Position numbers and translations under genes: made by a program
Notes under the pieces: generated by a model
What the model saw: the letters and a program-made list of their open reading frames with translations, nothing else
Databases searched by the model: none
What the model was told of the DNA's origin: nothing
Shown here: piece by piece, positions 16,977-25,932 of the stretch
Layout of the letters: each line of letters begins with the position of its first letter
Numbering within the stretch: the first letter of the stretch is position 1
DNA from: Bacillota bacterium
GTDB taxonomy: Bacteria > Bacillota > Clostridia > Christensenellales > Aristaeellaceae
Assembly (NCBI GenBank): GCA_023404715.1
Contig: JAEYAR010000077.1
Location: 1 to 64,000, forward strand
Direction: 5' to 3'
DNA: 64,000 nt

Positions 16977-18104
16977 ATGCCAAGTCCCTTGACATTTGAC
17001 TTATTCAAACAGGATGCCGCAACCGGCGCGCGCCGGGGCGTGGTGCACACGCCGCACGGCGATATTCAGACGCCGATCTTTATGCCCGTAGGCACGCAGG
17101 CGACCGTCAAAGCGACGACGCCCAGGGAGCTCGAGGAGGCCGGGGCGCAGATCATCCTCTCCAACACATATCATCTGCACCTGCGCCCGGGCGAAGCCCT
17201 GGTAAAGGAGGCGGGCGGGCTGCACAGCTTTATGTCTTGGAAGCATCCGATCCTGACGGACAGCGGCGGATTCCAGGTGTTTTCGCTCTCGGGCCTGCGC
17301 AAGATCAAGGAGGAGGGCGTCTCCTTCCAATCCCATCTAGACGGCAGCAGGCTGTTCGTATCGCCCGAGGTTTCCATGCAAATCCAGCAGGACCTGGGCG
17401 CGGACATCGCCATGGCCTTTGACGTCTGCTCGCCCTATCCGTGCGACCATGCGACCGCGGAGGCGGCCATGCACCGCACGCACCGCTGGGCGCAGCGCTG
17501 CAAGGATTTCCATACGCGCGAGGATCAGGCGCTGTTCGGCATCGTGCAGGGGGCGTTTTACAGGGATCTGCGCATCGAGAGCGCGAAGGTGCTCGCCGGT
17601 ATGGACTTCCCGGGCTACGGCATCGGCGGGCTGAGCGTGGGCGAGCCCAAGCCCATCATGTACGAAATGCTCGAGGAGCTGATGCCCTACATGCCGGTGC
17701 ATAAGCCCCGATACCTCATGGGAGTGGGCAGCCCGGACTGCCTGGTTGAGGGCGTATACCGCGGGGTAGACATGTTCGACTGCGTGCTCGCCACCCGCAT
17801 CGCCAGGAACGGAACGGTCTTTACCGATAAGGGGCGGCTGGTGATCCGCAACGCGCAGTATGCGCACGATTTCGGGCCGCTCGAGGAGGGCTGCGACTGC
17901 TATGCCTGCCAGAACTTCTCGCGCGCGTACATCCGCCATCTGATCAAGGCGGGCGAGATCACGGGGGGGCGTCTCGCGACGATCCATAACCTGCGCTACC
18001 TGCTCAGGCTGATGGAGCGCATCCGTAAGGCGATCGAGGAGGACCGGTTTGAACAGTTCCGCCGCGACTTCTTTGACGGTTACGATATGAGCCGAAACTT
18101 TTAA
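16977..18104 (+). CDS. tgt: tRNA-guanine transglycosylase
   Basis: Exchanges guanine 34 for preQ1 in tRNAs that read NAY codons; QueA then acts on the product. About 375 residues. Seen are RRGVVHTPHGDIQTPIFMPV-type N terminus, the catalytic Asp region TDSGGFQVFSL, the MGVGSPDCLVEGVYRGVDMF segment holding the second Asp, and the zinc site CDCYACQNFSRAYIRHL. ATG at 16977 has GGAG 6 nt upstream; the ATG at 16965 overlaps that site and has none of its own. Last gene of the run; no clear terminator follows, but a GGGCGACC repeat lies 28 nt downstream. Confidence 0.96.
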   Translation: MPSPLTFDLFKQDAATGARRGVVHTPHGDIQTPIFMPVGTQATVKATTPRELEEAGAQIILSNTYHLHLRPGEALVKEAGGLHSFMSWKHPILTDSGGFQVFSLSGLRKIKEEGVSFQSHLDGSRLFVSPEVSMQIQQDLGADIAMAFDVCSPYPCDHATAEAAMHRTHRWAQRCKDFHTREDQALFGIVQGAFYRDLRIESAKVLAGMDFPGYGIGGLSVGEPKPIMYEMLEELMPYMPVHKPRYLMGVGSPDCLVEGVYRGVDMFDCVLATRIARNGTVFTDKGRLVIRNAQYAHDFGPLEEGCDCYACQNFSRAYIRHLIKAGEITGGRLATIHNLRYLLRLMERIRKAIEEDRFEQFRRDFFDGYDMSRNF

Positions 18105-18129
18105 GCCGCAGATCGTGAATAGTACACGA

Positions 18130-18154
18130 GCGGGCGACCCAAGGTCGCCCCTAC
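18130..18154. repeat. Short REP-like palindromic repeat
   Basis: GGGCGACC (18132-18139) and GGTCGCCC (18143-18150) form an 8-bp stem around CAA, with flanks GAGC and CTAC. It has the look of short intergenic palindromes scattered in clostridial genomes. No second copy was found in this window. Confidence 0.5.
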
Positions 18155-18213
18155 AAAATATCGATCACTGTAACTTGGATTAGAAACGGTTGTGATCGCT
18201 ATTCATTCGTCGG

Positions 18214-18242
18214 TTGATCTGCAAGCTTTTGTGTGATATAAT
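18214..18242 (+). promoter_or_regulatory. SigA promoter for ftsK
   Basis: TTGATC (18214-18219), 17-nt spacer, TATAAT (18237-18242), about 85 nt before the ftsK start. Confidence 0.75.
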
Positions 18243-18245
18243 AAT

Positions 18246-18276
18246 CTGCCCGGCTCATGCAGGCTGGGCAGTTTGT
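18246..18276 (+). other. Hairpin at the start of the ftsK leader
   Basis: CTGCCCGGC (18246-18254) pairs with GCTGGGCAG (18263-18271) around an 8-nt loop, followed by TTTGTT. It overlaps the expected transcription start, so it could be a terminator for tgt read-through or a structured 5' end of ftsK mRNA. Confidence 0.45.
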
Positions 18277-18326
18277 TCATTTGTTATGGCCGACGGGGCG
18301 AAACGGGCGATTGAGGAGGACGGAGA

Positions 18327-21284
18327 ATGGCCAAGGCCGCACAGAATCGGAAAAGACGAAAGACGAGCACGGGCGACCGCATTACGCGCGGCGCCAGTGG
18401 GATCATGATTCTCTGCCTGGGCATTTTAATGTTCGTATGTCTGTTTGTAACCTCTGAGGCGACGCTCATCGTGCAGCTTCGGGCGATCATGCAGGGGATT
18501 GCGGGAGCGATCTGTCCGCTCATCCCGATCATCGTATGTTGGGCGGGCATCCTACTCACGTTTTCCGCGCAGTCGCAGATCAACGTGCGCAAGATCGTCT
18601 GCTTTGTGGTGCTCTTTTTCTGCGTGGCGACGATCTTTCAGCTCTATCAGATCAACGACGTGCGCCGGTACATGGAGTATGCCAATCTTTCGGAGGATTA
18701 CTTTACGTTCATCGAGCTGTCCTACATCCGCTCCAGCGCGATCAAGACGGGCGGGGGCGTGCTCGGCGCGCTGTTCGCCTGGCCCATGTGGCACCTGCTC
18801 GACCTTTGGGGCAGCATGTTGCTGCTCATCTTCGTGATCATCGCGGACCTGATGCTGATCACGAACATCCAGCTGTACCAGGTAGGCGACTATATATCCG
18901 CGCTTTTCGGCGAAATGCGCCAGAATTTCAGCGAACGAAGGGATGAGCGCCGCGCGGTTCGCGAGGCGCAGGAGGACGAGAGCGAAAAAACACCGCCCCC
19001 TAAACCCAAGCCGCCCAAAGAGCCTGCGAAGCCCAAAGCGGCGGGCGCGAAATCCAAGGTGATCAAGGCGCCGCCTGAGGAGGAAGAAAAGCCGCGCAAA
19101 CGCCGCTCCAGAAAAGCCGCGCAGGAGGACCCGTACGTCGCCCCGGCCTACGAGCCCTATGTCGCGGCGGATGAGGCCCAGGAAGCGCAGGGGTTTAACG
19201 CCCCGGAGGCGGATTACGCCGCCTATGACGACCAGCGGGGCTACGCCGAACAGGCGGATTGGCAGGGGTATACGTACGAGGAGCCCTATGGGCAGTCGGA
19301 GCCCTATACGCCGTCGGCCTATGTACAGGATGAATTGCCCCCCTTTCAATACGGGGATGATCGGCTTTATGGGGACGTGGCGGTGCACACCACCGCCTAT
19401 GAAGAGGTGCCCCAGCTTTATATTGAAAATGTAGAGACGGATGCGCGGCCGGCGGCGCCGCTCGATTCCAAAGTGCTGGAACTGCCGGAGTTTATGCTCA
19501 GAAAGCGCAGACGGGAACAGAATGCGCCGCCGCCTGAGGACGAAGAGGGAGCCGTAGAGACGGGCGCCGCGCCGGAGCAGGCCTGGACGCCGGAAGAGGA
19601 TGCCGATACGTGGGTGATGCAACCCGAAGCGCCGGAGGAGACGGAACCGTTTCAGACGGAAGGTCCGTTCGCGCCGGACGCCCTGACGCCCCAGGAAGCG
19701 CCGCCCGCGCCCCAACCGTTGGCGCCGCCCGCTGCGCGGCCGCCTATGCAGGCGCGGGAGGAGACGCCCCCGCAGCCGTCGCGCAGGCTGGACGATACGC
19801 CGCTCACGATCCCCAAAAAGGCGGAAAACCCGCTTGCAAGGCCGGTGGAGCCCTATCTGTTTCCGCCGATCGACCTGCTCAAAAACGGGAAGGCGGCGGT
19901 CAGCGGGGATACGCGCCAAAAGGACGAGGAGGGCGCCTCCAAGCTGATCGGCACGCTGCGCAGCTTCGGCGTGCAGGCCAAGGTGCTCAATGTGACGCAC
20001 GGCCCGGCGATCACGCGCTATGAGCTGCAGCCGGCGCCGGGCGTGAAGGTTTCGCGCATTCTGGGGCTGGTGGACGATATCGCGCTCAACATGGCCTCCG
20101 CGGGCGTGCGCATCGAAGCGCCGATCCCCGGCAAGCCGGCCGTCGGCATCGAGATCCCGAACGAATCCATCTCTACCGTCGCGCTGCGCGACGTGCTGGA
20201 GAGCGACGAGGCGCGAAGGCACCCGTCGCCGCTCGCGTGCGCGTTGGGCAAGGACATCGCCGGGCGCAACATCATCGCAGACCTGGCGAAGATGCCGCAC
20301 GTGCTGATCGCAGGCGCGACGGGCTCCGGCAAGTCGGTATGCATCAACACGATCATCAATTCGATCATCTACCGGGCGACGCCCGAGCAGGTGCGCCTCA
20401 TCCTGATCGACCCCAAGGTCGTCGAGCTTTCCGTCTACAACGGCATCCCGCACCTGCTCGTGCCGGTGGTGACCGACCCGAAAAAGGCCTCCGGCGCGCT
20501 GTCGTGGGCCGTGATGGAGATGGACCAGCGCTACAAGCGCTTTGCCGGGCAGGGCGTGCGCGATATCCGCGGTTATAACGCGTCGCTGACGCCCGAAGAG
20601 GAGCGCATGCCGCAAATCGTCGTCATCATCGACGAGCTGGCCGACCTCATGATGGTCGCCCCCGGAGAGGTGGAGGAATCCATCTGCCGCCTGGCGCAGC
20701 TCGCGCGCGCGGCGGGCATTCACCTGGTCATCGCGACGCAGCGCCCGTCCGTCAACGTCATCACGGGCGTCATCAAGGCCAATATCCCCTCGCGCATCGC
20801 TTTTGCGGTTTCCTCACAGGTGGACAGCCGCACCATTTTGGACAGCGCAGGCGCGGAAAAGCTGCTGGGCAAGGGCGATATGCTCTTCGCGCCGCAGGGA
20901 ACCAACAAGCCGCTGCGCGTACAGGGCTGCTTTGTCTCGGATGAGGAGGTATCCCGCGTCGTGGGGTACGTAAAGCAGCGCTTTGCCGCCGAGTACAACG
21001 AGGACGTCATCGAGCACCTGAACAACACGGAGGATGCGCCGCAGGGCGAGCCCAAGGAGACGGAAGAGACCGTCGACGAGCTGCTGGAGCAGGCGATCGA
21101 GCTGGCGGTCGAGGCGGGACAGGCGTCGATCAGCATGCTGCAACGACGGCTTCGCGTAGGCTACGCGCGCGCCGGTCGCCTGATAGACGAGATGGCCAGG
21201 CGCGGCATCGTGGCGCAGGCCGAGGGCGCAAAGCCCCGCGCCGTGCTCATGACGCGGGAAGAATTCAGAAAACTGCAGGAATGA
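18327..21284 (+). CDS. ftsK: FtsK/SpoIIIE-family DNA translocase
   Basis: A septum-located ATPase that pumps double-stranded DNA during division or into the forespore. The 985-residue protein has four hydrophobic segments in about residues 20-200, then a linker of roughly 300 residues rich in Pro, Glu, Ala and Tyr with no predicted fold. The motor starts near residue 510; Walker A is GATGSGKSVCINTIIN, Walker B is VVIIDELADLMMVA. A C-terminal winged-helix gamma domain (LRVGYARAGRLIDEMARRGIV) should read oriented KOPS/SRS sites. It has its own promoter. Whether it acts as FtsK, SpoIIIE or both cannot be decided from sequence. Confidence 0.95.
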   Translation: MAKAAQNRKRRKTSTGDRITRGASGIMILCLGILMFVCLFVTSEATLIVQLRAIMQGIAGAICPLIPIIVCWAGILLTFSAQSQINVRKIVCFVVLFFCVATIFQLYQINDVRRYMEYANLSEDYFTFIELSYIRSSAIKTGGGVLGALFAWPMWHLLDLWGSMLLLIFVIIADLMLITNIQLYQVGDYISALFGEMRQNFSERRDERRAVREAQEDESEKTPPPKPKPPKEPAKPKAAGAKSKVIKAPPEEEEKPRKRRSRKAAQEDPYVAPAYEPYVAADEAQEAQGFNAPEADYAAYDDQRGYAEQADWQGYTYEEPYGQSEPYTPSAYVQDELPPFQYGDDRLYGDVAVHTTAYEEVPQLYIENVETDARPAAPLDSKVLELPEFMLRKRRREQNAPPPEDEEGAVETGAAPEQAWTPEEDADTWVMQPEAPEETEPFQTEGPFAPDALTPQEAPPAPQPLAPPAARPPMQAREETPPQPSRRLDDTPLTIPKKAENPLARPVEPYLFPPIDLLKNGKAAVSGDTRQKDEEGASKLIGTLRSFGVQAKVLNVTHGPAITRYELQPAPGVKVSRILGLVDDIALNMASAGVRIEAPIPGKPAVGIEIPNESISTVALRDVLESDEARRHPSPLACALGKDIAGRNIIADLAKMPHVLIAGATGSGKSVCINTIINSIIYRATPEQVRLILIDPKVVELSVYNGIPHLLVPVVTDPKKASGALSWAVMEMDQRYKRFAGQGVRDIRGYNASLTPEEERMPQIVVIIDELADLMMVAPGEVEESICRLAQLARAAGIHLVIATQRPSVNVITGVIKANIPSRIAFAVSSQVDSRTILDSAGAEKLLGKGDMLFAPQGTNKPLRVQGCFVSDEEVSRVVGYVKQRFAAEYNEDVIEHLNNTEDAPQGEPKETEETVDELLEQAIELAVEAGQASISMLQRRLRVGYARAGRLIDEMARRGIVAQAEGAKPRAVLMTREEFRKLQE

Positions 21285-21336
21285 AACGGTTTTCCATGGC
21301 AAATAATGCTTGAGCATACATAGGAGGGACTTTCCC

Positions 21337-23133
21337 ATGGCAGAAGGACTGAACGGTTGGAAGCGCACCTGCATGTGCGGCGACGTCTCCGCGGACATGA
21401 TCGGTCAGGAAGTGACCCTGATGGGCTGGGTGCAGCGCTCGCGCAACCTGGGCAGCCTAATCTTTACCGATCTGCGCGATCGCGCGGGCATCGTGCAGGC
21501 GGTCTTTGACGGCGAGGACGGCGGCGAAGCCTTTTCGACCGGCAAATCGCTCGCGCGCGAATACGTGCTGGCGGTGCGCGGCACCGTGCGCGCACGGGGG
21601 GACGGCGCCGTAAACGAAAAGATGAAGACCGGGCGCGTCGAAGTGCTCGTGCGCGAGGCCAAGCTGCTCAATAAGTCCGAAACGCCCCCGATTTACATCG
21701 AGGACGACGCGGCGGAGGCGGAAAACGTCCGCCTGAAATACCGCTACCTCGATCTGCGGCGCCCCGTGCTGCAAAAGACGCTCGCCTTGCGCAGCCAGGT
21801 GCTGTCCGTCATCCGCCGCCATATGGAAGGCGAGGGCTTCCTCGAGGTGGAGACGCCGATTCTGACCAAGTCCACGCCGGAAGGCGCGCGCGACTACCTC
21901 GTGCCCAGCCGCGTGCATCCCGGTGAATTCTACGCGCTGCCGCAGTCGCCCCAGATTTATAAGCAGCTGTTGATGCTCGCGGGCTATGACCGCTATTTCC
22001 AGGTCGCCCGTTGCTTCCGAGACGAGGACCTGCGGGCCGACCGGCAGCCGGAGTTTACGCAGGTCGACCTGGAGATGTCCTTCGTCGAGCCGGAGGATAT
22101 TCAGCGCGTGGTCGAGGGCGCGTTTGCCGACGTGTTCCAAGGCGTCAAGGGATTGCCGCTACAGCTGCCGCTTGCGCGCGTCACCTGGCGCGACGCGATG
22201 GACATGTACGGCTCCGACAAGCCCGACACGCGCTTTGAGATGAAGATTCAGTGCGTAGACGAGGTGGCGAAGGACTGCGGTTTCAAGGTGTTTGAGGACG
22301 CTGTGCGCGAGGGTCGCACGGTGCGCGCCATGCGGGCGGAGGGCGCTTCGAAGCTCTCGCGCAAGGAGATCGACGCCCTGGGCGAGTTTGTGAAGACCTA
22401 TCACGTCAAGGGCCTCGCCTGGGCGACGCTGGGCGAAGACGGATCGGTGCGCAGCTCGTTTGCCAAGTTCATGAAGCCCGAGGCCATGCAGGCGCTCATC
22501 GAGGCGCTGGGCGCAAAGAGCGGCGACGCGCTTTTCCTCATCGCGGACAAAAAGTACGTCGCGCTCACGGCGATGGGCCAGCTGCGCCTGCGGCTGGGGC
22601 ATGAGCTGGGGCTCATCGATCCAAACCGCTACGATTTGCTTTGGATCACGGAGTTCCCCCTGCTGGAGTGGAGCGAGGAGGATGGGCGCTTTGTCGCCCA
22701 GCATCATCCCTTCACCAGCCCCATGGACGAGGATTTCGACCTCATGGAGAGCGATCCGGGCGCGGTGCGCGCGAAAGCGTACGACCTGGTGCTCAACGGC
22801 ATCGAGATGGGGTCCGGATCGATCCGCATTCACGCGAGCGATTTGCAGGAGCGCATGTTCAAGCTGCTCGGCTTTACGCACGAGCAGGCGTGGGAGCGCT
22901 TTGGCTTCCTGCTGGAGGCTTTTCAGTACGGCACGCCGCCGCACGGCGGCTTTGCCTTTGGCGTGGATCGCCTGATCATGCAGATCACGGGCAGCGACAG
23001 CCTACGGGACGTCATCGCCTTCCCGAAGGTGCAGAACGCCTCGTGCCTGATGATGCAGACGCCCTCGCGCGTAGCGCAGGATCAGCTCGATATGCTGCGC
23101 ATCAAGACCTGTACGGACGGGATGGAGGAATGA
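21337..23133 (+). CDS. aspS: Aspartyl-tRNA synthetase
   Basis: Charges tRNA-Asp (and possibly tRNA-Asn if the indirect pathway is used). About 598 residues, the size of bacterial-type enzymes: N-terminal OB anticodon-binding domain (TLMGWVQRSRNLGSLIFTDL), class II motif 2 (RCFRDEDLRADRQPEFTQ), a GAD insertion domain in the middle, and motif 3 GGFAFGVDRLIM. ATG at 21337 has AGGAGGG at ideal distance. The next gene starts only 3 nt after the stop. No T-box or riboswitch was seen in the short leader. Confidence 0.97.
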   Translation: MAEGLNGWKRTCMCGDVSADMIGQEVTLMGWVQRSRNLGSLIFTDLRDRAGIVQAVFDGEDGGEAFSTGKSLAREYVLAVRGTVRARGDGAVNEKMKTGRVEVLVREAKLLNKSETPPIYIEDDAAEAENVRLKYRYLDLRRPVLQKTLALRSQVLSVIRRHMEGEGFLEVETPILTKSTPEGARDYLVPSRVHPGEFYALPQSPQIYKQLLMLAGYDRYFQVARCFRDEDLRADRQPEFTQVDLEMSFVEPEDIQRVVEGAFADVFQGVKGLPLQLPLARVTWRDAMDMYGSDKPDTRFEMKIQCVDEVAKDCGFKVFEDAVREGRTVRAMRAEGASKLSRKEIDALGEFVKTYHVKGLAWATLGEDGSVRSSFAKFMKPEAMQALIEALGAKSGDALFLIADKKYVALTAMGQLRLRLGHELGLIDPNRYDLLWITEFPLLEWSEEDGRFVAQHHPFTSPMDEDFDLMESDPGAVRAKAYDLVLNGIEMGSGSIRIHASDLQERMFKLLGFTHEQAWERFGFLLEAFQYGTPPHGGFAFGVDRLIMQITGSDSLRDVIAFPKVQNASCLMMQTPSRVAQDQLDMLRIKTCTDGMEE

Positions 23134-23136
23134 GCT

Positions 23137-23562
23137 TTGCGCAAGACGGGGACGGTCGTCGCCAAAAACGAAGAGATGATCGACATTCAGTTTGAGCGGC
23201 CGGAGGCCTGCGCCAAGTGCGGGGCCTGCGGCGAGGGGCGCGCGCAGTGCACGACGCTTACGCTTAGGGCGCAGGCGAATGTCGGCGATGAGGTCGTGGT
23301 CGAAATCCCGGAAGGCCGCGTGGCGCAGGCGTCGATGCTCGCCTATATCGTGCCGCTTCTCTTTTTCATCGCCGGGCTGCTGCTCGCCGGGCCCGTGCGC
23401 TCGGCGCTCGGCCTGGCGATTCCGGCGGATCTTTTTACCGTCTTGCTGGGCCTTATCGGCATCGGCTTGGCGCTTGCCGTATTGCGGGCGCTCGAGCCGC
23501 ATATGAAGAAGAAGGGCACGTGGCAGCCCCGCGTGATCGCCGTGCGGCCGCGTGAACAATAG
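23137..23562 (+). CDS. RseC/MucC-like membrane protein (SoxR-reducing system family)
   Basis: A 141-residue membrane protein. The N-terminal domain has a four-Cys cluster CAKCGACGEGRAQC, suited to binding an iron-sulfur cluster; two hydrophobic helices follow (about residues 68-85 and 90-110), then a basic tail. This matches the RseC/MucC family, known in proteobacteria for SoxR reduction and linked to Rnf-type electron transfer. No rnf or sox genes are near here, so the partner is unknown. The TTG start has GGAGG 8 nt upstream, overlapping the end of aspS. Likely cotranscribed with aspS and trxA. Confidence 0.8.
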   Translation: MRKTGTVVAKNEEMIDIQFERPEACAKCGACGEGRAQCTTLTLRAQANVGDEVVVEIPEGRVAQASMLAYIVPLLFFIAGLLLAGPVRSALGLAIPADLFTVLLGLIGIGLALAVLRALEPHMKKKGTWQPRVIAVRPREQ

Positions 23563-23598
23563 GGCGGTTGACGCGCAAATATTCGAGGAGGAATCTAT

Positions 23599-23928
23599 AT
23601 GAATGCCTATGTAAAGGAACTGACGGAGCAGAATTTTGAGTCGGTGGCGATGGGCTCGGCGCTGCCGGTGCTGGTGGATTTCTGGGCGCCGTGGTGCGGG
23701 CCGTGCCGCATGGTCGCCCCGCATATCGACGCCGTGGCCGAGGAGACGCAGGGCAGGGCGGTCGTGGGCAAGGTCAACGTAGACGACAGCGGCGCGCTCG
23801 CGCAGAAGTTTGGCGTGATGAGCATTCCCACGCTGGTCGTCATTCACAACGGGCAGATGGTGCAGCGCGCCGTCGGCGCGCGCGGCAAGGAAGACATCTT
23901 AAAGCTGCTGGAGCCTTACATGGCTTAA
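23599..23928 (+). CDS. trxA: Thioredoxin
   Basis: A 109-residue cytoplasmic dithiol reductant with the classical WCGPC active site in VDFWAPWCGPCRMVAP and the cis-Pro loop SIPTLVVI. Length and fold elements are standard. ATG is preceded by GAGGAGG. Positioned 36 nt behind the RseC-like gene, and followed by a terminator-like structure with a long loop. It could serve ribonucleotide reductase and other reductases; the sequence does not restrict the partner. Confidence 0.96.
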   Translation: MNAYVKELTEQNFESVAMGSALPVLVDFWAPWCGPCRMVAPHIDAVAEETQGRAVVGKVNVDDSGALAQKFGVMSIPTLVVIHNGQMVQRAVGARGKEDILKLLEPYMA

Positions 23929-23942
23929 GTTGGACGTTATTT

Positions 23943-24000
23943 ACAAATCCAGGTATACGCTTTGTCGAAAAAGCACATGCCCGGATTTGTATTTTTTTTT
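23943..24000 (+). terminator. Probable trxA terminator with long loop
   Basis: ACAAATCC (23943-23950) pairs with GGATTTGT (23983-23990) across a 32-nt loop, followed by A and nine T. The unusually long loop lowers confidence, though the T run is excellent. Confidence 0.55.
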
Positions 24001-24028
24001 GTACAGGAAGCGAAATGTGTGCTATAAT
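23999..24028 (+). promoter_or_regulatory. SigA promoter of rnjA, overlapping the trxA terminator
   Basis: TTGTAC (23999-24004), 18-nt spacer, TATAAT (24023-24028). The -35 begins within the terminator T run. It predicts a leader of about 145 nt before rnjA. Confidence 0.75.
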
Positions 24029-24077
24029 AACCTTGTATATATGTGGCAGGACGGCGGCAGCCTGCATAAATCCATAC

Positions 24078-24120
24078 AAAAAGCACATGCCGGCATTGAG
24101 AGACATGCGGATTGTGCTTG
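24078..24120 (+). other. Structured segment in the rnjA 5' leader
   Basis: AAGCACA (24081-24087) can pair with TGTGCTT (24114-24120), enclosing a TGCCGGCA dyad. The 14-nt AAAAAGCACATGCC at 24078-24091 is an exact copy of 23968-23981, which lies in the loop of the trxA terminator 110 nt upstream. Confidence 0.4.
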
Positions 24121-24178
24121 AAGTAGACGATACATACCCCCAATGGGCAGACACATGGCGTGTTGAAAGGAGGAAAAC

Positions 24179-25843
24179 GTGGCAGAACTACCCTCGAAAC
24201 TTCGCATCATACCCCTGGGCGGGGTAGACGAGATCGGCAAGAACATCACGGTTTTCGAGTATGAGGACGACATCATCGTGGTGGATTGCGGCTCGATCTT
24301 TCCCAAAGAGGACATGCTGGGCATCGATCTGGTCATCCCGGACGTGACCTATCTGGTTCGAAATAGGGACCGTGTCCGCGGCTTGCTGATCACGCATGCG
24401 CATGAAGACCATATCGGCGCCATCCCGTACGTCATGCGACAGGTACCGATGCCGATTTACGGCACGAAGCTCACGCTGGCGCTGGTCGAAAACAAGCTGC
24501 GCGAGCATCGCCTGAGCGGCATCCCGATGCAGGTCATCGCACCGAAGGATACGGTGCAATTGGGTCATTTTACGGTGCAATTCATCAAGGTGAGCCATTC
24601 TATCGCCGGCGCGGTCGCGATGGCGATCACAACTCCCGCGGGAACGGTCATCGTCACGGGCGACTTTAAGGTGGATTATACGCCCATCGACGGGGTGGTG
24701 ACCGATTTGAACACGCTGGCTTCCTGGGGCAGCAGAGGCGTGCTCGCGATGCTTTGCGATTCCACGAACGTCGAGCGTCCGGGGTACACGATGTCCGAAA
24801 GGAAGATCGGCGAGACGTTCAATTCCTACTTCCGCGATGCGATGGGGCGTATCATCATCGCGATGTTCGCCTCCAACATCCATCGCATCCAGCAAGTGGT
24901 AGACTTATGCGTGCGATATAAGCGCCGCATCTGTTTTATCGGCCGCAGCATGGTGAATAATATGAAGGTCGCCATGTCTCTGGGCGAATTGAAGATTCCC
25001 GCCGGATGCTCCATCGACGTCGACGAGCTCGACCAATACCCGGACAACGAGATCGTCGTGCTCACCACCGGCAGCCAGGGCGAGCCCATGGCGGGCCTGA
25101 CGCGCATGGCCTACAGCGAGCACCGCAAGCTGCAGGTCCGTTCGACAGATCTGGTCATCCTCTCGGCGACGCCGATTCCGGGCAACGAGGTGCTCGTATC
25201 GCGCGTGATCAACCAGCTCTATCGCTGTGGCGCCCAGGTGGTGTACAAGGCGATCGCGGACGTGCACGTCTCGGGCCACGCCTGCCAGGAGGAGCTCAAG
25301 CTCATCCACACGCTGGTGCATCCGAAGGTCTTTATACCGGTGCACGGCGAATACCGCATGCTCTGCCAGCACGCGAAGCTGGCGGAAGCGATGGGGATGG
25401 ATCCGCAGAACATCATCATACCGGAGCTCGGACAGATCATCGAGCTAGGCGCAAACGGCGTTCACATCGCCGGGGCGGTGCCGACGGGCGCCATCATGGT
25501 GGACGGCTTGGGCATCGGGGACGTAGGGAACGTCGTGCTGCGCGACCGTAAGCACCTTGCACAGGACGGGCTCATCATCATCGTCGTCGGCGTAGACCGC
25601 GAAACGGGCCTGATCTCCTCCGGACCGGAAATCATCTCCCGCGGGTTCGTATACGTGCGCGAAAACGAAGAGTTGATCGCCGGCGTCAAACAGGTGGTTG
25701 TAAACGTCCTGTCGCAGTACAGGGTGATCGACGCATCCGATTGGACGCCGATCAAGAACCGCATCAAAGACGATCTGCACCGTTACCTGTTCGAATGCAT
25801 CAAGCGAAACCCGATGATCCTGCCGATCATCATGGATACGTAA
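24179..25843 (+). CDS. rnjA: Ribonuclease J
   Basis: Metallo-beta-lactamase/beta-CASP RNase with 5'-3' exo- and endonuclease action in mRNA decay and rRNA maturation. The 554-residue protein has the zinc motif HAHEDHIGA, the CDSTN segment, the GSQGEPMAGLTRM loop and the beta-CASP motif VHGEYRML, followed by the C-terminal domain (LISSGPEIISRGFVYV). The GTG start is preceded by AAAGGAGG. Its long leader may allow regulation or self-cleavage. A second RNase J is common in this phylum but is not in the window. Confidence 0.96.
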   Translation: MAELPSKLRIIPLGGVDEIGKNITVFEYEDDIIVVDCGSIFPKEDMLGIDLVIPDVTYLVRNRDRVRGLLITHAHEDHIGAIPYVMRQVPMPIYGTKLTLALVENKLREHRLSGIPMQVIAPKDTVQLGHFTVQFIKVSHSIAGAVAMAITTPAGTVIVTGDFKVDYTPIDGVVTDLNTLASWGSRGVLAMLCDSTNVERPGYTMSERKIGETFNSYFRDAMGRIIIAMFASNIHRIQQVVDLCVRYKRRICFIGRSMVNNMKVAMSLGELKIPAGCSIDVDELDQYPDNEIVVLTTGSQGEPMAGLTRMAYSEHRKLQVRSTDLVILSATPIPGNEVLVSRVINQLYRCGAQVVYKAIADVHVSGHACQEELKLIHTLVHPKVFIPVHGEYRMLCQHAKLAEAMGMDPQNIIIPELGQIIELGANGVHIAGAVPTGAIMVDGLGIGDVGNVVLRDRKHLAQDGLIIIVVGVDRETGLISSGPEIISRGFVYVRENEELIAGVKQVVVNVLSQYRVIDASDWTPIKNRIKDDLHRYLFECIKRNPMILPIIMDT

Positions 25844-25932
25844 AGCGGCGCTTGGGAAAAGAAACAAATGTTATGAAAGCGTGCAACGCAGGGGATGCGT
25901 TGCACGTCTATATTGAGGGAGCGGAATAAGCC

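Noticed and set aside
18246..18276. Riboswitch in the ftsK leader
   Set aside because: It is a single simple hairpin overlapping the expected start point, with no further conserved elements.
18552..20723. A 723-codon minus-strand open frame opposite ftsK
   Set aside because: Arg/His-rich shadow of the long GC-rich linker and motor coding strand.
21285..21336. T-box leader for aspS
   Set aside because: The gap is only about 50 nt and has no stem I, specifier or T-box sequence.
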